Notes: generated by a model from the sequence alone, not told the origin. Positions 1 through 12,831 are shown, numbered from the stretch's first letter. The stretch is 64,000 nt of DNA from Simmondsia chinensis (GCA_018398585.1 JAGTTD010000008.1:8754501-8818500), one strand, 5' to 3'. Numbers and translations: made by a program.

Positions 1-300
1 TACCCCATTAAAACCTATCATACACAGTGTATGGTTAAACATACACCACTAATCACTTGAAACCCACCTAAACAAGTTGATTTTACACCGTTTAAACCTA
101 TCATACATGGTGTATGGTTAAACATACACCACTAATCACTTGAAACGCACCTAAATGAGTTGATTTTACTCCGTTAAAACCTATCATACATACACCACTA
201 ATCACTTGGTACACACTAAAACAAGTTGATTTTACACAGCTAAAACCTACCATACACGGTTTATGCTTAAACATACACCACTATTGTTGAATAGATATCA
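1..300. repeat. Tandem array, unit about 84 bp
   Basis: A unit beginning AAACCTATCATACA recurs at about 9, 93, 175 and 242, so the period is about 84, 82 and then 67 bp. The shorter third unit has lost the internal GTGTATGGTTAAACAT block. Each unit also carries ACATACACCACTAATCACTTG and AAGTTGATTTTACAC. No ORF runs through the array. It stops just before the Athila-like element and may continue to the left of the window. Confidence 0.8.
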
Positions 301-315
301 ACAGTTGAGGGTGAT

Positions 316-1672
316 TGATTTATTTTCTACATTTATCAAAATTTAATATAAAACAATATGCACTAAACACATCTAAATTGAAGTCTAGGGCAAGAGGGTG
401 TTGAACTATAGGAACTAAGAGTGCATGAATTTATTCTATGGCCTCAATTGACTTGAGAACAATTATGGGATTTTGTGTTGATTAATCTAAAGAAATAAAA
501 ATTAAACCAAGTATTCTACTTCTAAAGGAGAAAAGAATTCGGAATTGGAATATAGGATTTCGAATCCATCATTAGCATATTATTCTTGCGTTAACTCTTA
601 AACTGGGATTATTAATTATCACAGGGGTAGTGGTTTAGGCTACAAGCTTCAACCTATTAAGGCAATGCTATTAGTATCATGTATTGACCTATCTAACTAA
701 AGTATAAGAAAAATAAGCTCTACCTAACGTATTGTCAATTATCACATATTGACTCTATTTAAGTAAAGCATAACAAAAGATAGGCTCTAATTAACAATTT
801 GGTGACAACTATTGCTTGATGTATTAACCCTATCTAACTAAAGCATAACAAAAGATAGGCTCTAATTAATGATTTGGTGAAAACTATTGCTTGATTAATT
901 AATCCTAAGGCTACAAGGTTACAAACTCAATAATCATCTCAATTGAATAAACAATGAAAGCATAATACTTCGAAGTATTTCTTACAATCAAGCAATTCAT
1001 GTAACAAACAAATTATTCCAAAGTTAAAAGTAATACAAAAGTAAAAAGGCTAAGACTTCATCTAACCATAGAGAGCAAGTTAGGTCTCCATCAAGGATAA
1101 ACCGGTGAAGGAAAAGATAAACGAACTCATGTCAGTGTTCACGCTAATTATCATTCTCGTTCCATTTTAATGAAAAAGAAAAAGAAAATTGAGCCAAAGA
1201 GAGAATTGAAGAGCTGTGGCGGCAGAAACCGAGAATCCAAGCGGTGCTGCTCTTGTTCTAAACCCCAACAACACAAACTACTCTCGATGCTGAATTTCCT
1301 CTTGAATAAAAACGTTTCTACTGCTCCCCCAACCCTATGGACTGCTAGGCTGTGATGATGGTGGTGTGCCAGTGGTGCAGGCCAAGCTGTGCATCATGGC
1401 CTGCGGGTGTGACACGGGCCTGCGCAAGGGCTAAACTACGTTGGGTGGGGTCGTGGGCTAGAGATGGTGCGAATGCAGGTGTGGGTGCGGGTTGGGCAAT
1501 TGACTTGATTTAATTGCTTCCACATCGAATTTTGTCTTATTTGCACCAAAATTCAGCAATTCCTAAACTTTAATTTCGAATCTATAAAACACAAAAATGA
1601 CCAAAGTGAGTATAAAACCATAATTAATCAGGCGTAAAATAATTAAAAAATGCGTATATATGAGACGCATCA
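316..1672 (-). repeat. 3' LTR of the Athila-like element
   Basis: This is the left copy of the LTR, about 1.36 kb, which is shorter than its partner. Shared stretches include CACATCTAAATTGAAGTCTA and the inner TGATGCG end at 1672. A degraded purine-rich tract lies beside that end on the minus strand (about 1673-1690). The two LTRs differ by many substitutions and indels, so the insertion is old. Confidence 0.82.
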
Positions 1673-1689
1673 ACATCTCCACACCTAAC

Positions 1690-3039
1690 TTTTGCTAGTC
1701 ATCGAGCAAAGGATTGGATTAACACAAAACTCAAGCGACCAACTGCCATAACCTTCACTAAGCCTTCCAAGATTGACACATACATTACAATTCAAAACAA
1801 GATTCAATCATTTAGGATATTCTCCAATTTTATGAATTCAGATGATTAAACTTCAAAACTCATCATAGAATTTCATTTACCCCGTATCAACTAATAGAAA
1901 CTACTCAAGCAGTTTAAGCACACAAGTGAAAGTGAACAGGATCTCATGCCATAATCTCCTCAAATTCTCGCATCCAACCAAATATACCAAGGTTTTGTAC
2001 ACCCGCACTATTGAATCACCTAAACACATGGCCATACATCTAGAATTCTAAGTGGCATATGAGTGACCACTTTACAATATTTTAACCTCAATATAGCAAA
2101 AAAGAAGAACAATTTAATCATGAATGCACATTAATTTTTATTTTCTTCTTTTTCTTTTGTTTTCATTTTTTTTTCCCCTTTCTTTGGAGGAAACTTTTTT
2201 CTTTCTTTCTTCATTTTTTTTTCATTTTCCTTTTTTTCTCCTTTAGTTTCCTCTTTCTTTCCTGCCCAATTTTTTGGACTTTTACATAACAAGTACCTTA
2301 ATATTACAACTGACATTGATCAACAAGTACTTTACATAATATCAAGAGGCAAGGATTAGGATAAGCTAATAGGGCAAGTAAGCAAAACTCAAGACATAAA
2401 GGATTGTTTACTTAAACTTTTCAGATTTCCCACAACATGAAAGTCATGTGTATAGTGAATATATGAGCGGCATGAGTAGAACCCATTAATATCAATAATG
2501 ATCAACAATACTCACTAATAGGTATGGAATAGAATCATTTATTTTCATGGAATCAAGAAAACAAAATAGACCATTAATCCCACCATCATCATAACATATA
2601 CTAAAAGTCAAGGAAAAACTAGGCTAAAAGGATATAATGCGCATTTAAATGCACAAAAAATTTCATAAATTTAAAATTTTCACAAAAAATGAACACATAC
2701 AATTGAACCTCACCCCCACACCTCAATGATGCATTGTCCTCAATGCGACAATATAAACCATTAAAGCACAAGAAATAGGTGACTTAACAAGGCAAAGATC
2801 AAGAATGGGCATGAACGAACATGTATGACCCCTCCAACACGGGACAAGAATCTAAAAAGAGAGAAATAAACCTCCAAGCAACTAATTAATTCAAAAGCAA
2901 AACTAAAAACAAGAAATAACAAACCTAGGCTATCTCTTAGTAGCACTAAGTTTTACGCTTTCGGCCAGGCGCAATGGGACCAGCGAAGATCAAGTAATAA
3001 CATCAACCAAAGAGACAACTTCAATGAGCTCACCTAAGA
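1690..3039. other. Non-coding 3' part of the Athila-like element
   Basis: No supported gene is present. It includes a strongly pyrimidine-rich tract at about 2130-2260 (runs of T with C). This would be the element's 3' untranslated part after the pol deletion. Confidence 0.6.
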
Positions 3040-5773
3040 CAACACCTAAAGGAAAACAAGAAACATCACACATGATTTCAGGAGGAAGAGAGTAGACGAG
3101 TGAATGCCTAATTGCAACGGTAACAAGCATAGACTGAAGCTCTTGAAAAGATTCTAACCAAGACTAATCGAACTCAACTGACATGTCTTTATATAGAAAA
3201 CTAGTCAATGGTTTGGCTAATTTCCCATGGCCCTTAAGGAATCTTCTATAGAAACTCGCTCGACCTAGGAAGGCTCTATTGTGCTTCACATTTGAGGGAG
3301 GCGGTGAGTTAGTAATCAAATATGCCTTAGCCTTATCAACCTCAATGCCCTCCTTAGACACCCTATGACCTAATACAATTCCCTCTAGAACCATAAAGTG
3401 ATTCTTTTCCCAACCCAAAACTTCTTTGATGTTAGGGTTCAACATTCATTGCATCTCTTTAGAAGATTCAGCATTCTCATCAAGGGGATCACTAACTAGG
3501 ATAGGGGGGGGTGTTTGGTCAACCAAATCATCAATAACATCCACACAGAAACACTATGACTCATCCTCATTAGTGGGTAATGGTGAAGCCTTAAAAATGA
3601 TCAACCTAATAGTCCTGTTTGCAAAACTAATATCCATTACCCCAGATCTATAGTTAATGGTAGCATAGGCCATCAATAAGAAAAGCCGACCCAGCATGAT
3701 AGGGATATGGTTTTTCTAATGACTGGAAGGTTCCTTATCAAGCACGAGAAAATCAGCAGGAAATAGGGCTTTGTCTGCCTTCTCTAGCACTTTAGTAAGC
3801 TCACAATGGGGGAATCTAGTTGATCTATCCACTAAATGCAAAGTCACCATGGTGGTTGCAATTCTCCTAAGCCTAACTTCTCATAAATCGAGTAAGGAAT
3901 AATTTTGATACTCTCTCCTAAGTCCAATAAAGCCTTATCGATCGAGTAGTCTTCAAGTGAACAAGAGACGGTGGCGACACCAGGATCTTTGTACTTAATC
4001 GAAGTGTCACACTTCAGAATGAAGATCACTTGCTCGGCTAAAAATACTCTCTTAGGTAGATGTGCTCTAGATCACCTCTTTTGGTTCAGTAGGCCCTTAA
4101 TAAACTTCGCATAGGCTAGTATCTGTTTAATTGCATCAAGAAGGGGAATGTTAATCTTTATGCCTAAAAGTCTCAAAAATGACTTCCCACTTCCTATCCT
4201 TCCCAAATGGATATGGTGCAACTAAAGCCTAGGGGAAGGGCACCCTAGGTTTATATGAGGAAGGAAGATCAAAGGCCTTAGGAATGGAAGAAGAGTGTGT
4301 GACCTTATCGGCCTCCTTCTCTCTTTCCTTGCTCTTCTCTTCTCTCTTACCACTCATGGGTACTTCACTCTCAGCACTCACCTCATTGTCAACCTCCTTC
4401 CCACTTGATAACACTACAACGGACTTTTCCTGCTCTTGACGGAGAGGATAGTTGTCTTGTCTCACATTGTTCCTAAAGTTCTCTACGGCTTGGCTAAGGA
4501 GTCTTCCCTCATCTCTCCTACACAAAGCGTTAGCTAACTGAACTATTTGTGTTTCTAGATTTGAGATCCGTTGTGCATGGGAGTGGAAAAGTTGGGCATT
4601 AGCTTCTAAACCTTTCAGTGCACTCAAAACCTTCTCTTCAAAATTCGAATTAGAGCTCAAATTAGAAGGTTGAGAGTAGTTAAGAGCATACCCTTTGCGG
4701 TTGAAAACTGAGAGGTCCTAACACACAAGATTGATGAGGTTGTTGAATTGTTGTCGCATGAATTATCCTTCTCCTCCTTGCCTCCGAGAGAAGTTTGAAT
4801 GGTTTCTCCAGCCCGAATTGTATGTATTCGAGTATGGATCATTCCTTGAGAATCCCTAGGCTACATTAACATGCTCCTTCAAACACTCAACAAAAGGTGA
4901 AGCATAGGGGCAATCAAGTGTGGAATAAGAAACACTATAGCATGTAGAACAAACACCATGCACGTTTGGAACTTTAGACGCATTTAGTAAAGTGGAGGGA
5001 GTCAATGTCATCTTAAATAAAGAAGTAAATTGCTCACAGAAGATGCAAGAGAATCTACTTTCTTATATAAAATGGAAGTGTGTACAATTTTATGTACTCC
5101 TCCTTTATTTAGTCTAGCAGCATTCAAACATGCATGTGCAGCATTTTGTTGTGAGTTCTCATTCAAATGTCCAAGAAGTTCCCATGTCTTGTCCTCATTC
5201 TTCCTAAGGAATTGACCACCATAAGAGGCATCAATAGTTTGTTGACCCTTTTCATTCAACCCATAATAAAAAATTTGGACCAATTGCCATTTAGAGATAG
5301 CATGATGTCAACATGGTCATAAAAGTTCCCTGAGCCTATCCCAACTCTCATGGAACTCTTCACTAAGAAGTTGGACAAATGTGTTAATGGCTCTCCTAGC
5401 AGTGTTGGTCTTACCAATGGGATAGAACTTCTTAAGAAATTCCTGTTGCATTTGAGTTCAAGTACAAATCATCCCACTAGGTAAGGTGCCTAACCCATAC
5501 TTGGCCTTATTCGTAAAAGAGAAAGGAAAAGGACAAAGTAGGATGGTGTCATCACTAGCATTAGGAATCCTGAAGGTAGAGCAAACCTCCATAAAACTTG
5601 TCCAAATGTGTATACAGGTTCTCATTGCCTAAGCCATGGAATGAAGAAAGCATCTGTATCGTATGTGGCTTAAGCTCAAACTGTTGGGCTATAGGTGGCA
5701 ACCTAATGCATGAAGGTGAGGTGTATGCGGTGGAAGTCAAGTACTCCATGAGTGCATGGGGTTGTTCGTCCAT
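3040..5773 (-). pseudogene. Athila-like gag-protease-RT remnant
   Basis: Broken frames on the minus strand follow retrotransposon order. At 5773-5561 there is gag N-terminal text (IQMLSSFHGLGNENLYTHL). More gag follows at 5283-5008 and 4660-4229, the latter with the NLETQIVQLANAL segment typical of Athila gag. At 4029-3844 there is an aspartic protease segment with DLGESIKIIPYSIYEKLGLG, where Athila proteases usually read DLGAS. At 3445-3040 there is the end of reverse transcriptase (SKEGIEVDKAKA, FLGRASFYRRF) running into the start of RNase H (EIMCD). The RT catalytic part, integrase and any envelope-like gene are absent. Several frameshifts and stops make it non-functional. Confidence 0.85.
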
Positions 5774-6091
5774 TATGAAAACGAAAAATTCTAAAACTAC
5801 AAAAAATACGAAAAACTAACACACTAAAATCTTTTTTTAAAAAAAAAAAAAAAAACCCCAAGCAGAATCAAGTCCTAATCAAAATCACAAAAATAACTAT
5901 CCTAAAGTAAATCCTAAGTCCTAAGCTAAGAAACAATGAAACTCAAGACACAAAATAAATAAACTGAATTAAAATCAAAATCCTAACTTAAAATCCTACG
6001 TTAGAAATAAAAATTAATTGGTCAAAAATCAAAGAAAATCATAAATTAAAAATCAAAGAAAGTCACAAAATAAACCACGAACGTTGCCTAG

Positions 6092-6109
6092 TCCCTGACA
6101 ACGGCGCCA
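6092..6109 (-). other. Primer binding site, tRNA-Asp type
   Basis: The minus strand reads TGGCGCCGTTGTCAGGGA. This complements the 3' end of plant tRNA-Asp with one or two mismatches, and it lies directly inside the 5' LTR. It fixes the element's orientation. Confidence 0.85.
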
Positions 6110-6111
6110 AA

Positions 6112-7641
6112 ATCTCGAGTATTATTCTATCAAAATTTAATATAACACCCTATGTACTCAACACATCTAAATTGAAGTCTAGGGCGAGAGGGTGTCGAAC
6201 CACAAGGAATAAGAATGCATGAATTTATTCTATGACCCAGATTGATTTGAGAAAAAAAATATAGGATTTTGTGTTAATTATTTTAAAGAAACGAAAATTA
6301 AACCAAGTATTCTACTTTTAAAGGGGAAAAGAATTCGGAATTGGAATCTAGAGTTTTGAATCCATTATTAGCCTATTATTCTTACTTTAACTCTTAAATT
6401 CGGATTATTAATTGTTACACGGGTAGTGGTTGAGGCTACAAGCTTCAACCTATAAAGGTAATATTGTTAGTATCACGTATTGACTCTATCTAGCTAAAGT
6501 ATAAGGAAAATACGATTTATCTAACATATTATTAATTATTATGTATTGACCCAATCTAATAAAGGATAGCAAAGATAGGCTCTAATTAACAATTCGATGA
6601 AAATTATTGCTTGATTATTTAATCCTAAGGCTACAAGAAAAAAAGAATTAATTTATAAATACCAACGTCAATAATCAAATGTTACAAACTCAATAATCAT
6701 CTCAATTAAGTAAACAATAAAAGTATAATACTTCATAGTATTTCTCACAATTAAACAATTTATCTAATAAATAAATTATCCCAAAATTAAAAGTAACACA
6801 AAAGTAAAAAGGCTAAGATTTCATCTAACCCTAGAAAGCAAGTTAGCTCTCCATCAAGAATTAACCGATAAAAAAGAAGATGAGCGAACTCATGTCTGTC
6901 TTTACGCTAATTATCACTCCCATTCCATTGTAACGAAAAAGAAAAAGAAAATTGAGCTAGAGAGACAAAAGAAGAGTTGATGCGGTGGAAATCGAGATTC
7001 CAAGCGGTGGCTGCTCCTGTTCAAAACCTCAAACACAGACCACTCTCGATGTTGAATTTCCTCCTGAATAAAAATGTTTCTGCTGCTCCCCCAACCATAC
7101 GGAGTGCTGGGCTGTGATGCTGGTGGTGGACCGGTGATGCAGGTCGGGTTGTGCATCGTGGCCTGCGGGTGTGACACGGGCTTGAGCACGGGCTTGAGCA
7201 AGGGCTGGAATGCGTTGGGCTGGTGGCGACGGTGATGCTGGGTTTGGTGGTGAGCCGATTAGGAGTTGGGCTTCTTGAGCGGGCCTGTGGAGGTGGGCTG
7301 AGAATGGGCCGGACTCAAGTGGGCTTGGGTTGTGTGCAGGTGCTGACAGTGGTTGAGATGGAGCTAGATGGTGTGGGTCTGATGGTTGTGGTGGTGTCGT
7401 GGGCTACAGCTGGTGTGAATGCGGGTATGGGTCAGGCTTGGCTCGTACAATCTCGTTCTGATCTCTAATTGACTTGATTTAATTGCTTAATCATCGAATT
7501 TTGTCTTATTTGCATCAAAATTCGATAATTCTCAAAACTTTTATTTCAAATCTATAAAACATAGAAATTGTTGAAGTTATTATAAAACTATAATTAATCA
7601 GACATAATAGCAATTAATGGATGCGAATATGATATGTATCA
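6112..7641 (-). repeat. 5' LTR of the Athila-like element
   Basis: This is the right copy of the LTR, about 1.53 kb. On the minus strand it starts TGATACATATC at 7641 and runs to the primer site near 6110. It would hold the element's promoter. The inner boundary is uncertain by a few bases because the last bases of the two LTRs have diverged. Confidence 0.82.
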
Positions 7642-7899
7642 GTGATGTGACTTGCTTTGGAGCAGATTTGACAAATTTTTGGCCGTGGGCTGAGCACAAA
7701 TGTACTAGGATGAGGGGATGGGTTTCCTACAGGTCTTACTGAATTGAAATGAGAAGAAGCACTGCCATTAGAGGTACCCGACTCCCGATGTTAGTTTCCT
7801 GGGCCTTCATGGCGGTTGCTGCGCCCCCGACCCTGGTTGTGACCACCATGGCCACCTTGGTGGTCCGGGTTTCCTTAACCTGTTGCAACTAAAGCACGA

Positions 7900-9008
7900 T
7901 TTGGTTTTGGGTTAGAGCACCCAGATTATTAGTTTAAAGCAACTTCATCGTTAAAGAGAGCAATTTTTAATTGTTCAAATGTATAGTTAAGGGAATTTTG
8001 ACGTATGAATGTGGCGAAAGCGGCATATTCTTGTGGAAGACCATATAATACAAAATGTGTGAGCTCTGTTTGAAATAGGTGAGTCAATAGCAGCAAGGCC
8101 GTCCGCAATTAATTAAAGTTCGGAAAGATAAATATTCATTGTTTTCCCATCCTTTTTGTGGGTGGTGAGCTACATTCGGAGATCGAACTCTTTTTCCATC
8201 TAGTGATCCCGAAAGCTGCCAGGGCATCCCACATGGCTTTGGAGATAAGGGTGTCGAGCTATGTCATTTATGAGGGGTCGAGAGAGGGTTGCAACGATAA
8301 ACAAGCATAGGCTTTGGTCCATACGCAACCATGCTATGTTTTTGAGGTTAGGGTGAATCGATCCATCAATATGTGTAATTTGGGTAAGAAGGCAAGGGTA
8401 AGTCCCATCAATGTATCCCTAGAGTTGATGGGCTAGTAAAAACTTGTTGAATTGTTCCCACCACGCGGGATAGTCAATTGTAGTTTCGAGTTTTACCATT
8501 ACAATATTAGTGATATTTGAGTGGGGGAGAAATATTGGGGAAGAGGTAGAGAGATAGGAATTATGTTTATTTGATAGATTGAAATTAGGGTTAATTAAGT
8601 TGTAGGTGAGAATGAGGGGTTCTGAGACTCGACAGCAGCTGCACGAGCCCAAGTTATCTAGTGGCATTGGCACTGTGTATGGCACTGATACTAGTGGTGC
8701 CACCACCCAATGTCAAAGGGGGGTAGAAAATTAAGTGATGGGAAGGGAGAGGAGATGCCCGAGATAAGCGCCGGGTTAACTGTAGGCCTCTCTAGGGGCG
8801 GTGGTGCATCGGAGATGGAGACACTGACATCCACCGACTTATGGAGATAAGAGCTCGAAGTGATGGACCAACCATGGAGGGGTCGGCCACCACCTGGGTT
8901 GCTGTCACTGACCGACCACCAGGCGGAGTACCGAGATGAGGAGAGCCAGCATCCGTAGGGCGTGCAGCGTTGGTGGAGAGGGGAGAGGGGGTTTTGGACA
9001 TGGCACAA
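7900..9008 (-). pseudogene. Copia gag (UBN2-like) pseudogene
   Basis: Starting near 9001 the minus strand encodes a serine- and proline-rich leader, then the gag core with WWEQFNKFLLAHQL. Stops and frameshifts follow. The copia gag call comes from the pattern of an aromatic pair, glutamine and L-x-x-hydrophobic around the core and from matching downstream text. Gag would package the element's RNA. It is not functional here. Confidence 0.6.
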
Positions 9009-9158
9009 GCGTAAGATCGATAAGGGTTAGCGTTTGCTGCCCTTTACTCGATTTAAAAAAAAAAAGACAAAATATGAACAAGAAGAGAAATACATAACTC
9101 ACAAAATTATAACAGTAAAGAGAAAATGCACGAGATGATTGAGAGACCCCTAATATCA

Positions 9159-9371
9159 TGTGAGAATAGAGAAATTGTTATTGAATAAATGAATAATGAG
9201 TACATGCCGGTTCTATTTATAGAGCTCAAGAGAGGAGCCAAAGGATAACGATACCCTTAGCTTTACATAAGAAGTGAGGGAATAATGGTAAAAGTTCTAA
9301 ACCCTAACGAACCTTCCTAAACCACGAATATATTTGACGATACATAAGAATATTGTGGATATCCTCTAACA
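9159..9371 (-). repeat. Probable 5' LTR of the copia remnant
   Basis: On the minus strand it starts TGTTAGAGGATATCC and ends CTATTCTCACA. A degraded match to a tRNA-Met primer site follows (TGATATTAGGGG, 9147-9158). Within and beside it a block of about 33 bp containing AGAATACTGTGGATATCCTC is duplicated (about 9338-9371 and 9391-9422). No second LTR copy is visible, so this rests on its position and ends only. Confidence 0.5.
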
Positions 9372-11235
9372 CCTAAACTTGAATATACTTAAGATACATA
9401 AGAATACTGTGGATATCCTCTAATAGGGACATCGCCTTGAGCTCCTAAGGCTTAAACTTGTGTTTCGGAAAGGAGTCTAGTAAGACTCTAGGTAACAAGG
9501 ATTGGCTCTGCAGCTCTTTTGCGAGCTAAGAGCTAGCAGTAAAATCAAGAAAGCCACTACGCTAAGAAGCACCATTCTTTAGAAGCACCTGCAACTACAA
9601 TATCTACAAGAAAACACTAAAATATTGTTCGGCGCTTATGTTCTCAAGGGGGCACAAGTAAGCTGAGTACCAAGCCGAAAGTCCCTAGGTAGCCTTAGAC
9701 ACATACGTAGGAGGTGTAGTTTCTATAGAGGCGTGCCCAATCTATAAATTGGTATCTAAGTTTATGAGTACATGAAATTTAATATTGGTTATATTATATT
9801 TCTTTAGTTATGGTATTTTGGAAATATGATTTGATTTGTGCTTTATGATATGTAAATCTGCCATGCACTTTGTACTTTTCGCCTTCTTATGCTTTATTTT
9901 GTGGGTTGTGCCCTACGATGACGGGGTAAGACATCTTGAGCCTACATTGGGGCTACATCATTTCTGTTAGCGATGGACTGTTTAAAGCGTTCCTTTGAAC
10001 CCGAAGTTGGCTAAGGACCCTTTTAAGATAGCCAATTATGAGTCCAGTTGCAGGGATTATATGCAACTAGAACCTAAGAGCATATGGCTTTTGTGTTTAT
10101 TTAATGTTCTTCCTAAGTTTTCATATATCATTTCTCGTAACTCTTTTACTCTTAATTTTAAAGTCATACTGTTAGTGCTCTAGAGTATGCTTGATTCTTA
10201 TTTTTGGTTGGCATATTTGTTACTTGTTAGGCTTTATGCTCTTATTATTTACCAATTTCAAACACAACTTAGTGAGTCCTTTGGGGAAATGTAAGGAACT
10301 TATTTCTTCTACATTGTGGAAGTCGTTACAAGTTTAGAAGCCTTTCCTTTACTTTCTATGACTTTAGTAGTACCATTATATAGGGTTGTGTATTGCTTGT
10401 TAAAAATTTTGATATTTTGACTTGAGTTGTTTTTTGTTATATTGTAAGGAATATTTAAGATAAATATTCCTAACATTTCACTTATAGTGACCATTAGTTT
10501 TTGTTTGGCTTATAAGTCACGGGTCCATTGATTGCTTAGTTTAAGGTCATGACATGTGATCAACGCTTGATCAATTTATTTCCTGAAGCTCATGGTAACA
10601 ACACAAGTGAAACAATTCCCATCCGTTTGAGAGCAAACCAGTGTTCTAGACCCATGTTGCACTGAATGTACAGGTTCAATCCTTGTCTCGATCAAGACGG
10701 GTAATTAACTCTTTTAAGACCTTGCTTGCTCCATATTTGGACTGACCAAATTAGACCAAGTCTTACTCAAGGACTGAATACGGGGACCATGACCGAATTG
10801 AATGCAAATAGGATTACGTCCATTACTTAACCAAATGATTGTTCTATTTGGCAGCGTGAAAATCATTTTCTCTTGTAAAAACTTTTCCTTTAGGGTCTGT
10901 TTGAAATGTAGAAAATGATAGCAAAGGAAAAAAAATTTGGGGGGAGAGTGCTTTTCCCATGTTTGGAATACATGGAAACTATGAAGGTTATCAAATGGAA
11001 AATTTTGAAAGTTTACAATAGCATTTGAGGGAATCAATTTTCCTTTTAAAACGGAGAGGAAAATGAGGAAAAAAAATGAATTTCGACCTAAACCATGTCA
11101 AACCCATATGTATTAGACATGATCTTAGCTTCATGTTTAATCAACAAGGTCCCCTTGTTGCCTAAATTCATTGAATATGTATGTTTGGTACATACAGAAA
11201 GCACAAATTAAATAGAGTATTTATCATTTAAAATA
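9372..11235. other. Non-coding stretch, no gene recognised
   Basis: Only short shadow ORFs occur. Nothing matches a known family with confidence. A B-box-like GGTTCAATCC lies near 10672, but no matching A box or tail was found. Confidence 0.5.
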
Positions 11236-11300
11236 CTCCTCCTAGACCCTTCTTATACCGGAGCCCTTGAGGCACTAGGTATATTGTTGTTGTTGTTGTA
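11236..11300 (+). repeat. SINE 3' tail fragment ending in (TTG)n
   Basis: The segment CTAGACCCTTCTTATACCGG, then GAGCCCTTGAGGCACTAGGT and a TTG repeat, matches the ends of the SINE copies at 15660 and 16845. Only the 3' end is present, as with 5'-truncated SINE copies. Confidence 0.65.
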
Positions 11301-11499
11301 ATAGATAAAATATCTAAACTCGAGATATGTAAATGTGATAATTTTTTAGAAAATGTGGTTCAAGTTTGTTGACGCTTTGTAACATATTTTTTCAAGTATC
11401 TTGAGATTTTGAAATGTTGAGCTTTGTAAACTTTTTTAGCTACCCAATGCGTAACTTTATTAGGGTTCTATTGCTTTATGTTGACATACACTTAAAAAA

Positions 11500-12062
11500 G
11501 GGGAAATTATCATTTAGGTATCCTGAGGTTTGAATATTTATTACTTAAGTATCCTAATATTTTAATATATATAAATGGGTATCATGAATTTTAAACAATT
11601 TCTCACTTAGGTATCCTGAAATTTTAAAATTTTATTAGTCAAACATTTTTGTCGAAATTCGATAGATTTTTATTAGAAAATGCTAAAATTAAACACAATT
11701 TTGATAATATATTAGTATATTCACTAGAAATTGATATTTTTTGCCCGAAAATGCAGAAATGACACAAGATTGTGGCTATATTTAGGTAATTAATATGAAC
11801 ATCGGTGATATTTTATCACAATTCATTGACTTTTGATGAAAACATTGGCATGACTTATATATATTATCATAATTATGTATTATATCGATATTTTTTTGCA
11901 TAAAAGTCATTGGATTCTTACAAAAATTTATCAAATTCCAACATAGGATACCTAGGTGATAAAATTATCACATTTCAAGGTACCCGATTGTATATATTGA
12001 AATGTCAGGGGTGCCTGAATGATAAATGCTCAAGTCTCAGGATACTTAAGTGATAATTTTCC
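11500..12062. mobile_element. MITE of about 563 bp with terminal inverted repeats
   Basis: The left end GGGGAAATTATCATTTAGG pairs with the right end, which read on the other strand is GGAAAATTATCACTTAAG, and both continue into GTATCCTGAG. The flanks repeat TAAAAAA (11493-11499 and 12063-12069). Inside, GGTATCCTGA-like blocks recur in both orientations, so the element could fold on itself. There is no coding capacity. Superfamily is uncertain; the A/T-rich flank duplication of at least 7 bp would suit a Mutator-like MITE. Confidence 0.7.
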
Positions 12063-12069
12063 TAAAAAA

Positions 12070-12638
12070 TTTGCATAAAGACTTTAATATTTATATTTAT
12101 AATAATTTTAAATTTTATAAAATTTTCAAAACATAAAAGATATTTGAATCCCTAAAAATATTTTAAATATCAATAAAATATCTAAAATATTTTTAAAATA
12201 TTTAAAAAGACAATCATAAATTCCAAAAATATTTAATGTATTGAAAAAAATATTAATATACTTCAAAAAATTTAAACTCATGCACCTGATCAAATGTTTT
12301 ATAAAAATTTTTGAACCTTGTGATCTCTAATAGTATATACTGCAATATTAGGTACAGAGGTGATGATTAAACCAATGGTGCCTAAATAATAAATTTTCAA
12401 TGGAACAATATCAAGGACGGTCACCAAAAATTCACACCACATAAACAATATAAAGCGAATATAGCTTATTAAGTTAGAAAATAAATTTTTTTTCCATTTC
12501 ATTTTCTACCGGCGAACCAAAGGAAAATATTTTAATCTCAAAAGCATACTTTTTTTCCTTGAATTCCAAATAATGGAAAAAAAAAAAGTTATTTTTCTTT
12601 ATTTTCTTCCCTTTAACTTTTTTCTTTGCATCTTTCCT
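12070..12638. other. AT-rich non-coding stretch
   Basis: Low-complexity A/T sequence with many AAATATTTTAAA-like words, similar in style to 39200-39620. No gene is seen. Confidence 0.5.
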
Positions 12639-12640
12639 TC

Positions 12641-12831
12641 TATAAACTAAATACCCAACACACTTCAATTGAAGGGGGTGGGAATGAAAATATATAGAGG
12701 ATTATAATATCTCATGAGATGCACTAAATATACATCATAAAAGCAACATGCACTAAATATGCATCATATCACATATAATATTTTATTTTTATATACAATA
12801 TATTCTATCCTAAATATAATATATTCTAACA
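12641..12831 (-). repeat. 3' LTR of the deleted copia element
   Basis: On the minus strand it starts TGTTAGAATATATTATA at 12831 and ends near GTTTATA at 12641. It resembles 15108-15268 but has many substitutions, so the insertion is old. Confidence 0.75.

Larger units (their letters stand above)
316..7641 (-). mobile_element. Athila-like Ty3/gypsy LTR retrotransposon, decayed
   Basis: Two long direct repeats (316-1672 and 6112-7641) bound an internal region read on the minus strand. A perfect 5-bp target duplication GTGAT flanks it (311-315 and 7642-7646), and the ends are TG and CA. The primer site next to the right repeat matches the 3' end of tRNA-Asp, as is usual for the Athila/Tat group. 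Coding remnants occur in the order gag, protease, reverse transcriptase. Integrase and most of reverse transcriptase are missing and every reading frame is broken. The family is assigned from the protein text and the tRNA-Asp primer site. The element cannot move by itself. Confidence 0.9.
7647..9371 (-). mobile_element. Ty1/copia remnant: 5' LTR and gag, cut off at the Athila insertion
   Basis: An LTR-like block at 9159-9371 is followed on the minus strand by a copia-type gag that ends abruptly at 7646, where the Athila element begins. The gag shows the core DYPAWWEQFNKFLLAHQL at about 8480-8420 and continues with stops towards 7900, including text such as LPQEYAAFATFIRQNSL. No protease, integrase or RT is seen on this side. 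The sequence on the other side of Athila (1-310) is a tandem array, so the rest of the element is lost or outside the window. Confidence 0.65.

Noticed and set aside
2131..2316. 61-codon lysine/glutamate-rich ORF on the minus strand.
   Set aside because: It is the translation of a T-rich low-complexity tract in the Athila 3' region.
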